Below, piece by piece: positions 48,201-59,923 of a stretch of 64,000 bases of DNA. Source of the stretch: Chalciporus piperatus (lineage: Eukaryota > Basidiomycota > Agaricomycetes > Boletales > Boletaceae); assembly GCA_038093975.1 (NCBI GenBank), contig JBBPTG010000007.1:361364-425363 (forward strand), written 5' to 3'. The position numbers and the translations under genes were made by a program. Numbering within the stretch: position 1 is the stretch's first letter; each line of letters opens with the position of its first letter. The notes under the pieces are model-generated. The model ran no database searches and was not told the DNA's origin. It saw nothing but the letters and a program-made list of their open reading frames with translations.

Positions 48201-50584
48201 AGTCTCCCGTAGAAGTGGATGGTGGATAGGTATGACTCCGCGACGAGGAATCGATGGACAATCCATTTGGATACGGAGTGGTCACACTGTCAGGGTTAGG
48301 AGGGAAAGCCTGCGAGGTCAACGGAACAAAGGAAGCTCCACCCCGTTTTGTTACATGGGTAAAATCCTCAGTACCTCCTGCAGGTTCTGGTGCACTCAGG
48401 CTATATATCCGCGATAGGGCAGACGGCAACGATTCCTGGAGAGGTCGAAGAAGGGATGATAATCGAAAGGTAGCGCTGGCCTTGGAGTCTGGGGAAGGCA
48501 AACTGCGAGCATGATCAATACCTTGCACCGCCAAAGAAGCCTGACGCGTTGTTGTTGTATCGAGCAGCGCCTGCGGTGAACCGGCCGGAGATCCTCGATG
48601 GCAGCGCACGGCCTCCCGAATGTGTTCCAAAGCATCTTGGATGTTGTGGAAATAAGCGAAGAAATAGGAGTCGACAGAATAGTGTTCTTCATTGTCGAAA
48701 ACTTTAACTTCTATGGTTTCGCTGAACTCGATTGCTGTCGATTTTTCCACGTCAAGGATAACAGAATATGGTATGGCGATCTGCGAAGAGTGAGAAGCGA
48801 ATACCAGCCGTGAGAGGAGCACCTACTTTCACGGTGTCCCCCATGTTCTGCGTTTTGAACATGACCTTGCGTATCGCCTTCACCCATTCCTCTCTGCTTG
48901 GGACGGAATCCGCAGCTAAGAATATAGTTTTTTGATTGGTGCGCAGGCGGATCTCCTTCTCTGCCATAGCATCGCATGAAATCGCATAACGGAGATCGGC
49001 TATCCCGTTGACAAAATAAGGGTCCTAACAACTATCAGAAGCTGTTGGAGACCTAGAGACAACGAATTACCGCCGAAGACTGATACCAAGATAGGGTATC
49101 ATTCTTGAGGACAAACCAATGTTTGATCCAGCGCTTCGTTCGAGTGGCTCTCTTGCTGAGAGTGCCAGACTTCAGAACTTGGTCCTGCATCCGTGTAAGC
49201 ATATGTGTAGATGATGTATAAACACGGTACCTCTCTACTCGGTATGTGGGCAAAGAAACACAAATGAGAATTCGTGAGGTACATATACCCCTGCAATACT
49301 AAAGGTGGCTCAGGGTGACACACCAGACGTTTGACAGATGACTTACAAACAGAGCGCAGCAACCAACACGGCATTTCTGATTTCGGTGAGGCTTCGATCG
49401 AGATGCAAAATTATGCCACATACCCGCAAGAACTTCGTTAATGGCCTCAAGATCAAATATTTCTTTCAACTTTTCCGCCAGGCGAGTACGTCGAGTGAGC
49501 TTGACCGTGGTCATACTACCTGCACGACTCGGTGCCCTCCGTCTCATTGCAGGCTCGAGTTGTACAGTGGAGGATGGTATGGATGTCGTTGTGGGGTATT
49601 CCTGAGTGTCAGCTGGTCTCGGCGTCGTCGCTTCAAAATCATCCCCGTCACCATCATCATCGGAGGTCAGACTCGTGTCGGGCTCCGAGTGAATGGCTTC
49701 CTCAACTACTTCCTGTGGCGGGGATACTTTCTCAGACAGGATGGATTGAGCGGTCTCCTTCCGTCTCAAGCGGGCGACAGGACGATATATAGCATGAATG
49801 GAGGAAGCCACATGTCCCGCTGGGATCCGAGTTCAGCTCATGAAGGTTCACATACATATTCAGTTTTGCTCACCAGTTGGCTCCCCCTCGTTATCGGAAT
49901 CTATTCGAGAATCAAGTCGAGATACGAGTTCATCCTCGTTATCTGGATCATCAACCCAAGGAAGAGCTTGCAGAGCTTGAATAAGTGTCTGCGTTCCTGC
50001 GCGCATCTATATTTCCGCCCGTTAAACGACCTCCGAGGCTCAAAATGAATCGCCACACGCACAGAACCGAAGTCACGGAAGGACTTGATTAAGGGCCTCA
50101 CTGGAGTAAGAGTCGGTGATGGAGGGGTGATAAACGGTGAATCATCGCTTGGAACAGCTTGCGGGGACACACTGTGCATGGTTGGCAGACCACCAGACTG
50201 TGGACGCGCGGTAGGGTGACCATAACCTAAAATAAGTGGTTGAGCGAGCCCATAATCTTGGAACATTGCTTAAGAGAACTTACCTTCTGCTTGATCCTGT
50301 GAAGCCTGTACCTCTTTGCCTTTACCTTTCCGTTTCAGACTCGGGATGTGTCTGGAATCAGTTGGCGACGATGACAGTGTTGGTGATTGGGGGCGACTCG
50401 TCAAACTTCTCCCAAGATCCATCGTTCTGGCTGCAACTCTCTTGATACGCTCTTGAGGTGAGACATTGCCACCCGAGCTATCATCGTGGTCGCTCTGGAG
50501 CGAGGGAGATGAAGGGTCGTGGCCCTCGGTTTCAGGAGTGATGAGACTTCGGACCAGGGACATTGTTGAGCCAAGCCTGGACAT
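45264..50584 (-). CDS. ATG26: ATG26/UGT51 sterol 3-beta-glucosyltransferase
   Basis: This enzyme transfers glucose from UDP-glucose to ergosterol at membranes; in some fungi it is needed for pexophagy. It starts [20 protein letters not shown] (ATG 50584-50582), then a long disordered region. A GRAM domain follows ([21 protein letters not shown], then [20 protein letters not shown]). A PH domain comes next ([20 protein letters not shown]) and a second GRAM-like segment ([20 protein letters not shown]). The GT28-like N-domain begins [20 protein letters not shown]. The GT-B sugar-nucleotide site includes [12 protein letters not shown] and the PSPG-like [15 protein letters not shown], then [21 protein letters not shown] Ser-rich tail ends at TGA 45266-45264. 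The order GRAM-PH-GRAM-glycosyltransferase is the full fungal architecture. Confidence 0.93.
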
Positions 50585-51229
50585 TTAAGAGGCGATGTGG
50601 TGATTAGAGGGAATGCAACGGGATTTGGTGCCAAGTCACGGTAGAGGTAATAAGAATTTACTGCAACTCTTGCACTGCGTCACGATTCCAACTTGGGACG
50701 TTCTGCACCAAGTACCTCGGCAATGCTTGGCACCGCCACGTTCTGCTTGACAGAGGGATCTGTCAAATGCCAAATGAATCCGGGCCTTGCTGTAGCTCAG
50801 ACCAAGTACAAGTAGAGTGGATCCTTGCAGCCAACTCGATGTATGTAGGGTAGCCAAAAAAAGTATCGCAATTTGCAATGCTCTATCACCTGCGATTTAG
50901 GGCACCTGACTTTCGGCCGAAAATGCTTCCGTTTCTCAAGATGGGCTGCTCAAGCGCTCATGTCTGCTCAACTTGAACCACTGGGCGTTCCTACAGGTTC
51001 CTACGTAGTACGCACGGTTGTGAATTAACTTACATGGATTTCCCGAGAGGCGTTCGGGGCTCGAAAAAAGAACGTCGCGACTTCGGCATTCTCCGCTTAG
51101 ACGGTTCATATTATCTGGCGCGAATGCAAAGTCGCGTCCTCGAGGCTGCTGCGTTTCAACCAACTCCAAAGTTCTCTTGTCACACCTCCCCTTCTTCACT
51201 TGCTCTCTCTCTCGTTTCATGTTATCACT
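50585..51229. promoter_or_regulatory. Divergent region, ATG26 / SUR7-like gene
   Basis: These 645 bases separate divergent start codons. Frames in it, such as 50636-50878 on the minus strand, have no domain or splice support. C/T-rich tracts at 51185-51218 precede the SUR7-like start. A tiny upstream ORF sits at the right edge. Confidence 0.45.
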
Positions 51230-51233
51230 ATGA
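51219..51233 (+). promoter_or_regulatory. Four-codon upstream ORF overlapping the SUR7-like start
   Basis: ATG TTA TCA CTA TGA at 51219-51233 ends so that its stop overlaps the main start as ATGA (51230-51233). Such an arrangement can couple termination with re-initiation. It matters only if the transcript begins upstream of 51219, which fits the preceding C/T-rich tract but is not shown. Confidence 0.4.
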
Positions 51234-52391
51234 AGGGGGAATATTGTATTGCAGGCGCTTCCTTTCTATCGCAAGTGCTTCCAGCGTTAACTTCTGCCAA
51301 AATCTAACCGTTTCTCAGCCTCACCGCGCTGCTCTTGCTCATCTTTGTCCATGTGGGTCCCGCTGTAGGTGCATTTCATGTGATCTCATGGATTCTACCT
51401 AGGTCGGACAAATCAATACGTCAACCGTCCCTCACGGGGTCTCGATGGTAAGTCGTACGGTCCACTCGTCACCCGATTTCAACCTAACTACTTCGGTGTC
51501 TCTAGGCCTTAGTCAACGTCTCGGGATACAAGCAAGTCGCCTCTGAATTGTAACAGGATTAAGCTCAGACAGATTTAGTCTAACGCTGGCCCAAGCCTTC
51601 AATGATCCTATTCAAGGGTTGTATACTTTCAACGCCTCCTTACCTCTCGGGCAAGGAGCTGGCCTCAGGCAACAGTATGGGTTTGGTCTCTACTCTTACT
51701 GCGCCTATGTCAACAGTTCCGCTGGACAATGCTCGAATCATACCGTCGCAGCGAGATTCCAACCATATACCGTCATCACATCTGATATGTTGCTCAACTA
51801 TTCCCAATTTTCGAACTCCATATTCGCTAATACCAGTTTCATCAATTCCTCATACCTGGGATATAATACCCGCGTTGCATACTTCTTCTTGCTACTCGGC
51901 ACAATATTCACTACCCTTTCATTATTCACGTGAGCTCCACCTCTTTCACGCATTGCATGTCATTGACATTTAAGAACAGCGGAATACTTCGGAAAACATC
52001 TTTGTTCCTCTTCTCAGCTACGATGGCGATTTTATCCACACTTTTCGTCCTGATTGGTGTGGCCATATGGACCGCCATCGTCAAGAAATCCGAGGATGTC
52101 AATATGATGCAGATTGCCCAAGGGATATCGTCGGGCATCGAGGTTTCGTATGGAAATGGAATATACCTCTGTTGGGCAGCGTTCGTTTGCTTGTCAGCAG
52201 CTACCGTGCCATACATGATTAGGTATTTCGTGCCTTTCCCTTCCTACAGATGGCATGAGCTGAGGATTTTTGTCGAATCAGTTGCTGCACTTTCCGTGGA
52301 TGAAAGAATGCTGGCCATTCACTACGAACTGATGGACCTAATGATATTTCACGAGTCGTGGGGGAACCGTTCCACCCAGGTATTCCTCTAG
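51230..52391 (+). CDS. SUR7/PalI-family plasma membrane protein
   Basis: This is a four-helix claudin-like protein of the Sur7/PalI (Rim9) group, which acts at eisosomes or in pH sensing at the plasma membrane. Starting at ATG 51230, MKGEYCIAGASFLS joins LTALLLLIFVHVGQINTST as helix 1. An extracellular loop with about eight N-x-S/T sites follows (NVS, NAS, NSS, NHT, NYS, NTS among them) and two close Cys (YCAYVNSSAGQC). Helices 2-4 are RVAYFFLLLGTIFTTLSLF, FLFSATMAILSTLFVLIGVA and YLCWAAFVCLSAATVPYMI. A cytoplasmic tail ends at TAG 52389-52391. Two introns (51271-51318 and 51532-51572) appear to use GC donors (GCAAGT); using the nearby GT instead destroys helix 1 or gives a stop. Confidence 0.82.
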
Positions 52392-52541
52392 ACATACTAT
52401 TCCGATTTATGCCCTGCGACACGGACAGAATATACTTTATTTATCCTTATCCATGAAATGCATTCATACTGCAAAGCAGTGCAAACCTTCCGACCGGGCT
52501 TCCAACGTTCGCAAGCGAATTGAGGACAAGGGAAGGCTAAC

Positions 52542-52546
52542 AAAAA
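52542..52546 (-). terminator. RNA polymerase III terminator of tRNA-Lys
   Basis: Five T residues on the minus strand lie ten bases after the tRNA 3' end. This is a typical T-run terminator for RNA polymerase III. Confidence 0.75.
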
Positions 52547-52556
52547 GTTGTGGACT

Positions 52557-52641
52557 AGCCCACCGCGAGGGTCGAACTCGCAGCCTTCAGATCGCCTAGT
52601 TCTTAAGAGTCTGACGCTCTATCCGATTGAGCTAGGCGGGC
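52557..52641 (-). tRNA. tRNA-Lys (anticodon CUU) with an 11-nt intron
   Basis: The 85-nt gene folds as a full cloverleaf. The acceptor pairs GCCCGCC with GGTGGGC (one G-U), the D stem pairs GCTC with GAGC, and the anticodon stem pairs TCAGA with TCTGA. The T arm is GCGAG-TTCGACC-CTCGC. The anticodon loop reads CTCTTAA with CTT as anticodon (Lys, codon AAG). An intron of about 11 nt follows one base after the anticodon, the normal site for nuclear tRNA introns. The mature length is 74 nt before CCA. Internal A and B boxes are present as part of the D and T arms. A T5 run follows downstream. Confidence 0.93.
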
Positions 52642-52779
52642 AGCGCAGGTAATTTGTTCTGAATCGGAAAAGCGACTCCTGGTACATTTAGAAACGGGCT
52701 ATGTTTGTTCGCGAAAAGGGGCGCAAAACTGTGGAATACACGCCTCGCAGTGCTTGAATCTTTCCAGTGCATACATGTG

Positions 52780-53607
52780 TTAAGGGTCCTTGATCGAGTC
52801 TCGGTGTGGCTGCAGAGAGAATAGGATGAGTGATACCGGAAGGTAGTCGTTGACTTTGGCAGTGTTCGCGTGCTGGGACTATAGGTCGGAGAATCGGTTC
52901 CAGTGTCGCTCTCCTTCACATACCTCTGAAAAGAGCAATTTACTGGAAGATCAGAATTTACAAGAACTTACTTTGATGGAATTGACATCTGGGCTGTGCA
53001 CTCAGGCTGCGGAGACAAGGCAGATGTTCTGAAGTCCCACGATGCTGCGTAACTTTGCTAGATCGTGGTCAGAGGCGCAGGAACTCCGTTCCACAACTTA
53101 ATTCCTCCGAGCAAACAAAAGGTGAGGGGCTTGCAACTGATTTTATCAACACCACAGAGCACGAGACGACAGGGAGTGAGACCCAACGCTACATACCTAT
53201 GTTCGGAAGCTCAAGCAAATTTCATCGACCACTAATGTTCAGAGCGGACCGGTCAGGGGTATGCACTTCTAGGGTGACTAGCTGACGCCGATCACAAAGG
53301 AAAGTTTGATGGAGATGATCGTGGCAGCTGGCGCTCTCCTCGTTGACACTTGCTGGGTCTGAAATAGTGAATCGGGGGGCCGAGCCGCAACAGCCTCACA
53401 GATAGGGTCCGCGACGCGAGGTGGGAGGATGAAATGTATACTGGTGAGACTCGAACATGTTCGCAAGTGTTCAATCCCACGTTGGTGAAGGTCGTCGAGG
53501 ATGAGAATGTAAGGAGTACAGCTAGAGTCACTGTGTGATACTTGGCATAGCATCTGCGGCTCGAAATTCTTGTTGGAAAGACGTCGCGAAATTTCAAGTT
53601 CTGGCAA
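52780..53607 (-). CDS. Probable spliced gene of unknown function (5' end unresolved)
   Basis: I do not recognise this protein. A gene-like exon at about 53607-53340 follows a TTTGCCAG acceptor. It reads ELEISRRLSNKNFEPQMLCQ, then PYILILDDLHQRGIEHLRTC and HFILPPRVADPICEAVA. A frame at about 53190-53060 reads YVALGLTPCRLVLCGVDKIS. A last exon after a GTAAGT...CAG or TAG intron (donor near 52974) reads SQHANTAKVNDYLPVSLILF and ends RDSIKDP before TAA 52782-52780. No ATG was found for the first exon. A GTACAT donor near 53690 suggests an upstream exon towards the zinc-finger gene. The joins are my reconstruction, so the coordinates are a minimum span. It may be a small conserved gene or a decaying one. 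Confidence 0.4.
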
Positions 53608-53865
53608 AGCAAATGTAGACCGGTCACTTAGGTGAAAAGGATGAGTCAGGGGGGTGCCGTCCGTGCCGGGACGGAGATGTACCTGGCCGAGGCAGTGACA
53701 CGGTGAGAAATAAAGCTGATGTAATGGTGAATATATACGATGCTTGCGTGGTCCGCAGCACCCTGTTGTCTTCGATCCTACCCTCCCGAATTTGACCTCC
53801 CCACAAGTACGACTCAGGTCAAAAGCACAGTCATTCGGGACACCTGCGCAGCACTCCAGCCAGCC

Positions 53866-54986
53866 ATGTCTGACCCTCTGAACGATAGTTTTTATTCCGC
53901 CTTTGATTCATATGGCTCCGACTACGCAAAGCAACAGCAAGGCCTCGACTTTGTTTCATTTCACTCGCCATCTGACATCCTCGCCCCCCATCCCGATCTC
54001 TTCGAGCTGGAATTAGACTCCAGCCTCGCGGCTTTCAACGAAGTCCAGCTTCAGCTCCTTACCGTAGACTCCAACGACGCTTACACCTTTTTGAGATCCG
54101 ATACCCCAACGTGTGGTCCTCCCTCTACCATCACCGTCTCCTCCGAGAGTGCATACGAGACCCGCTCCACTCATTCTGAATCCATTTATAATTTCTCCGA
54201 CTCCTCATACTCTGCAACCGACTGCTCATTCCCCCTCGACCTTGAAATGGACTTTCAGCGAGCTCGCATCGGCGGCAGTGGCTGCTCTGACTACGGTGGC
54301 AGTGCTGTTCAGACGAGCAACAATATTCCTATGACTGTGGATCCCAGTACCTTCGGAACTTTGCCCCTCAGTCCACGAATGACACCTGCGGCGTCTGCCG
54401 GTGAACCCGCTTTCAAGCGCACCAGCTTCTCTGACTACGGAGGAGCTACGCGCATCCCTGCCGTTCCTAAATCTACTACTGCAGACTTCTATGGTCTCGG
54501 CTATATCGGCACGGACACCGTCTCACCGTCCAATATGTCCCAATTGTCCTCTTCTGCGTCGCCTGTGCCCCAAGTGAGATCGGTCCGCGGTGTTGAAGAC
54601 CAGCTTAAAGAAGACTCGCGCAAGAAATACCAATGTCCTACTTGCCCGCGAGGTTCGTATGCGTTCACCAGTTGACCCCTTCTATTCCTCATCGTTTCCT
54701 ACTAGCATTTGCCCGCGCTTATAATTTGAAGACACACATGGCGACACACGACCCTAATCGTCTTAAACCTCATGTCTGCCCTCATCGTTCGTGCGGGCGT
54801 TCGTTCAGCCGCAAACATGATCTAGGCCGTCACTTAGTCAGCATTCACCGCGACGAGTCTGTTTCTTCCACCCCGTCCTCCGCCAAAGCCATTGGTGTTG
54901 ACAATGGTCCAAGAGGATGGTGCGATAATTGTGGCAAAGGCTGGGTTGGTATCGCAACACAGTGTAGCTGCGACGATGTCAAGTAA
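53866..54986 (+). CDS. C2H2 zinc-finger transcription factor
   Basis: Two exons (53866-54652 and 54706-54986) encode 355 residues. The first three quarters are Ser/Thr- and acid-rich with no fold visible (starts MSDPLNDSFYSAFDSYGSDY), typical of an activation region. Near the C-terminus two C2H2 fingers follow each other: CPTCPRAFARAYNLKTHMATH, split by the intron after its second Cys, and one with Cys pair CPHRSC, then FSRKHDLGRHLVSIH. The spacing is CX2C-X12-HX3H and CX4C-X12-HX4H. A short Cys-rich tail (CDNCGKGW...CSC) follows. Adjacent paired fingers of this type occur in Crz1- and Msn2-like fungal factors, but the orthologue cannot be named. It should be nuclear. Confidence 0.85.
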
Positions 54987-55554
54987 AGGCGGGTTGCAAC
55001 TGTGTTTCCATCAATTCTATGCGTAAGTCAAGATGTAGTGTTGACAGCATTAACTCTAACCCATCTTTTAGTTTGGGCGATCCTTCGCCAATCGCTTTGT
55101 CGTAGTTGATGGTAGATTCGTCCACTGCGTTCCTTTGACGTATCATATCACTCTACGCTATCTCTATGCCGATGAATTGCGCGTCGTACCGTTCGTGCTA
55201 TGCCACGAGCCTAGTGACGAGCGCGATCTCGGGTCCTCTGCCTGCGTACGTTGCCTTGTCGAGGATTTTCAGGCAGTATATCTTTCATTGTACCCTTATC
55301 TCTTTCTCATTACATTGTTTATGACATTCGTTCCCCTACGGACTGGATAAACCTTCGTCTTCTTCATGTACATATCTCTTTGGATCTGTATTTTGATGAT
55401 TATGTAATTTAAGATGTTCTCCACTTGAATAGGGGCAACAATGTTCTCATCCAAAATAGGCAAGTTGTCGTCACCGCTGACGCAATGGTGCTGGGGGTAA
55501 ACCACTATATAGACCGAGGGAATGGACTGATGGTCGTTGCTTTCTTTCTGCACG
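54987..55554. promoter_or_regulatory. Region upstream of the catalase gene
   Basis: These 568 bases hold the 3' flank of the zinc-finger gene and the catalase promoter. A TATA-like CTATATAG lies at 55505-55512, about 43 bases before the catalase ATG. No other gene is supported. Confidence 0.45.
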
Positions 55555-58097
55555 ATGGCTTTACTCGCGGAATCTGCAAAGAAAGCGTTTACCGCCGTGA
55601 CCTACAACGACAAGGTCGCCGACCTGCAAAGGGACATCCAAGAACCACAGGCTGGTGAACATCTGACCACAGACCACGGCGTGAAGGTGTCTGATACAGA
55701 CAACTGGTGCGTGCTCTGTAATTTGGTGGCTGCATGCTGTCGACTTGCACCAGGCTCAGGGTGATCGGCTTCAAGGGTGAGAATAATGGGCCCATGCTTC
55801 TGGAGGATCAGATAGGTCGCGAAAAGATTCACCGCTTTGACCACGAGCGCATTCCCGAGCGTATCGTGCATGCCCGCGGCTCTGCAGCCCACGGATATTT
55901 CAAAGTATATGACAACCGCGCTTCCAAGTACACCTACGCTCCAGTCCTCACCGATTCCTCGAGGACGACTCCTGCCTTCGTGCGGTTCAGCACCGTCCAG
56001 GGACCCAGAGGAAGTGCTGTTGGTCATTACATGTCCCTCCTCGCTCAGTCGCGCCTGACCACCGAGTTGCTTGTAGGATACCGTTCGCGATGTCAGAGGT
56101 TTCGCGGTCAAATTTTTCACTCAAGAGGGCAACTGGGATATTGTTGGGAATGACATTCCCGTCTTCTTCATTCAGGATGCCATCAAGTTTCCTGACTTTG
56201 TTCACGCTGTAAAGCCTGAGCCCCATAACGAAGTTCCTACCGGTCAGAGCGCCCATAACAATTTCTGGGACTTTGTGAATCTCCAGCCCGAGTGTGAGTC
56301 ACCCATACATGCACCATCTCGCCTTACTGATGTCCGGATAGCTGCACACATGGTGATGTGGGTCATGTCTGACCGTGGAATTCCGCGCTCCTTCCGCATG
56401 ATGCAAGGGTTTGGCGTCAACACTTACACCCTTCTCAACGATAAGGGCGAACGTCATTTTGTCAAGTTTCATTTCATTCCTGAACTAGGCGTCCACAGCC
56501 TTGTTTGGGATGAAGCGCTCAAGATCTCTGGCCAGGATCCTGATTTCCATCGCAAGGACCTGAACGAGGCGATCGACAACGGAATGTATCCCAAGTGGAA
56601 GTTCGCTATTCAGACTATTGCTCAGGACCGCGAACACGACTTCGATTTCGATATCCTCGATCCTACAAAGGTGTGGCCAGAGGAATTGGTACCGCTCGAG
56701 GAGATTGGCGAATTGGTTCTGAACCGTGTCGTGGACGAATTCTTCACGGAGACGGAGCAAGTCGCTTTTTGCACAAGCCACATAGTTCCGGGGATTGGAT
56801 TTAGCGACGATCCGTTGTTGCAAGGTCGCAACTTCTCCTATTTTGATACGCAAGTAAGCCGGCTTGGGATCAACTTCCAAGAGGTATGTTTACCTGCACA
56901 CTATCAGCCTTTCGACCATGTTGATTATATCCTAGCTACCCATTAATCGACCTGTGTGTCCAATGTTGAACCACAACAGGGATGGCAAAGCTCGTCATCG
57001 TATTGTGAAGAGTAACATCAACTATTGGCCCAACCGTAAGGATATCGGACGACCTGTACCTGCGGATGAGGGGGGTTACGTCGAGTGAGCCATATGCGTA
57101 TTACATAATTGTCTCTTGTTAACACGCACTTGAGGTTTGCACAGCGGGTTGAAGGCATCAAGCAGCGTGCGCGAGGGGAAAAGTTCCAGGAACACTACAA
57201 CCACGCTCAGCTCTTTTTCAACTCCCTCGCCTCTTATGAGAAGGCACACCTCATTAACGCCATTTCCTTCGAGCTGAGCCACTGCGATGATCCTGTCGTC
57301 TACAAGTCGTACATCAATGTGCTCAACAACATCGATTTCGATATCGCGAAGGCCGTAGCTGCTGCTACTGGAGGCGATATTCCCTCTCAACCTGGTCGTC
57401 CAAATCACGGGAAGACGAGCAAGGGTTTGTCTCAGAGAGATTTCATGCCGAAGGAGCCCACAATCGTTTCCCGTCGCGTCGCCATTCTAATCGCCGATGG
57501 TTTTGACGCATTGGAGGTGCAAGCTGTCCGTGGCGCCCTGACTAGCTCCAAGGCTATCTGCCACATCATTGGCCCCAGGCGCGGGCAGATTTATCCAATG
57601 TCAAGCCAAGACATCGGGTTAGGAGTTTTCGCCGACCATCACTTTGAGGGGCAACGATCAACCTTGTTCGATGCTATCTACATCCCGTCTGGAGCAGACC
57701 ATACTCAGGCTCTCGCGAAAAACGGCCGTGTGGTTCACTGGGTTAGGGAAACCTTTGGCCACTGCAAGCCAATTGCAGCCGCTGGACAAGGTTCGTTCGA
57801 TTTGTCAGTGCACTGGATGCGTATCTGACTTTGCTTGTTCCAGCCGTGGACTTTTTGCGCGACGTTGTAAGGTTGCCTAAGGTTGCCCTCTTTGCTCCCG
57901 GTGGACGTGACGACGACGTAGTCTCATCTTATGGTGTCGTCACCACTGGGGAATACAGCGCAAGGTCATTGGCCGCTGATCTCCCAAAGATTACACCGGA
58001 CGCGAAGGGCTTTGTGTCTAACTTTGCTTATCAGATTAGCCAGCATCGTTGTTACGAGCGGCAGGCCGATGGTCTCACGGAAGTAGTTGCTTTTTGA
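55555..58097 (+). CDS. Large-subunit catalase with C-terminal DJ-1/PfpI-like domain
   Basis: This is a clade-2 haem catalase that breaks down hydrogen peroxide, with the long HPII-type subunit. It starts [20 protein letters not shown] (ATG 55555). The catalytic His lies in [14 protein letters not shown] and the catalytic Asn in [14 protein letters not shown]. The proximal haem Tyr lies in [15 protein letters not shown]. An intron joins GPRGSA to [14 protein letters not shown]. After the core come helices ([18 protein letters not shown]), then the flavodoxin-like DJ-1/PfpI domain beginning [18 protein letters not shown], with [10 protein letters not shown] and [13 protein letters not shown]. 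It ends TEVVAF before TGA 58095-58097. All key catalytic residues are present. No signal peptide is seen, so it is probably cytosolic or peroxisomal, not secreted. It has six or more short exons. Confidence 0.93.
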
Positions 58098-58564
58098 TGA
58101 GTGGAGGAGCCGTAAAATGGACTCGGTCTTTTTTTTACTGTACAGTCTGTACTCATTCAAGTCATGTGTCTATTCCGTTGATCTTGGAGTGAAGGGAAGA
58201 TCATCTTTCCTTCGAGCCTCGAGTCTGCCTACGAATACAGATCGCATGTATTATTAGTCCCTATGTACGCTATGCTAGCGGCTAGTTGAACTGTGAATAG
58301 ATGCGAGGGGAGGGATGTTACGGGTCAAAGTAAACGGCAGCGCAGATGATATCAACGCCGACATGCCTATGGAGTGGCGAAGGACGGCGCGGAGGAGGGA
58401 TGGCATCTTGGGGAGCACGTTTCCGACATTTTGGGCGAGTTTAAAAGTCTTGAGTACTGGTACTGAGTACAATTCTGCGAAGAGATTGACAAGCGCGAGC
58501 TCAATTTCTTTATCTGATAATCGACGTCCACACTGTCGGTCACACTCCCACACTTGTCTTGACA
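58098..58564. other. Intergenic region between catalase and MED6
   Basis: These 467 bases include a T-run at 58128-58137 just after the catalase stop, likely 3' untranslated sequence, and the MED6 promoter. Frames here are short and unsupported. Confidence 0.5.
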
Positions 58565-59732
58565 ATGGATCTCAACGACCTCCACCCCGAGGAGGACTAC
58601 TCACACAGGTTCTTCATATGGCACGAGTGGATACAGGCAGGCAATCCCAACATCTCTTACCTCCATCCTGACCGCAGGCAATACAGGCAAACGGACCCCT
58701 CACCACAGAGAATGTCTTCGATTACTTCGCCACATCCATGTTCTATGACAAGCAGAGCAATAACCAGGTCCTCCGCATGCAGACGATGCACACCGGCATG
58801 CCAATCCTAAACGAGTCTGAGGAACTAACGTACCCTCTTTTCGTTCTTCCCCCCACTCTACGTTCTCACCCTCCTCAGACGCTTCACTGGAATCGAATTT
58901 GCGGTCGTGCACGCCCAGCCTCCGTCCCTATTCATCATTCATAAACGCGAGCGTTGCTCTCCTGAGCAAGGTTCGTTCTCGTTATTCCCCTCAACTCGTA
59001 CTGCCGTAACACATACACACCCACAGTCCAACCTCTTGCAGCATACTTCATAATAAATAACCGCATCTACCAGTCCCCTGACGTCTATACTTTGCTCTCA
59101 AACAGACTGGTACTTTCCGTGTTCGTGTACCGCGAAGGATCAGCTAATTTCTTGTCGTGCAGCTCACATCCCTGAACGCCATGCAGTCGTCCCTGGATAT
59201 TCTCCGCAAATACCGTCCCGATTACACTCCACGCTCTGGATTTGTGTGGCCAATCGTTGACCCTTCCCTTCCTGACAGCTCTGCGAAAAAACCATCTTCG
59301 GACGATGCATTAATATCGGAGACAGAGCCCGACGCCCCCACCGAATCTTCGGCAAAACACAAACTACAATCCAATGTCCCAAAAAAGCAGCAGAACAATA
59401 TGTTGATGCTATTCGCCATGCGGACGACAGCTATGCATTCAAACATCATGGCATCTCGGTCCACTGCTCTGGATGGCCAGGGTACCGCCGCTGATTCCCT
59501 CCCTGCAACATCTAGTCAACGCTCGTCTCTTACTCCTGCCCCTGTTGTCCTAAGAGGTGCCACCCCCAAGGCACCCTCGAACGCGCCTAGTCCCCAAGAA
59601 GCCCCTCCTGCAAAGGGTCCTGCAGGCGCTGGCAAAAAGAAGAAGAAACGTATGTTACTTGTTTGTGTTTACGTTTCCTCAACGGCAAACATTGAATCCA
59701 ACATCCCAGGTACGTCTGTATTGGTGACATGA
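58565..59732 (+). CDS. MED6: MED6, Mediator complex head subunit
   Basis: Mediator links activators to RNA polymerase II; MED6 is in the head module. It starts MDLNDLHPEEDYSHRFFIWH (ATG 58565), then NVFDYFATSMFYDKQSNNQV and LRMQTMHTG. RRFTGIEFAVVHAQPPSLFI and AAYFIINNRIYQSPDVYTLL follow, and SLNAMQSSLDILRKYRPDYT. These segments run in MED6 order. The C-terminal third is low-complexity and Lys-rich (GAGKKKKKR). A last intron near 59650-59709 joins KKKR to TSVLVT before TGA 59730-59732. About five exons. It converges on the AP-3 sigma gene. Confidence 0.92.
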
Positions 59733-59923
59733 ATTCTGGCATCCGAACATTCCCGATTTTTCTCGCTCGATATGCTTCTGCGGCTTCCACCAATTTGATA
59801 CCAAGCTCCTGGTCATTACATTACACCCAATTTAATGTAGTTCGTGCAGGTATCCAGGATTCTGGTTCGTAGCATAGGAATGGAATGTAGGTGAACCATG
59901 CGACTGGTATCCAGCCTATAATG

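Noticed and set aside
43659..50584. Possible secondary-metabolite cluster (oxygenase plus glycosyltransferase)
   Set aside because: The glycosyltransferase is the conserved sterol enzyme ATG26 and there is no polyketide, peptide or terpene synthase nearby.
50636..50878. 80-codon minus-strand frame upstream of ATG26
   Set aside because: It is not in frame with ATG26, lacks a usable splice link and has no recognisable motif.
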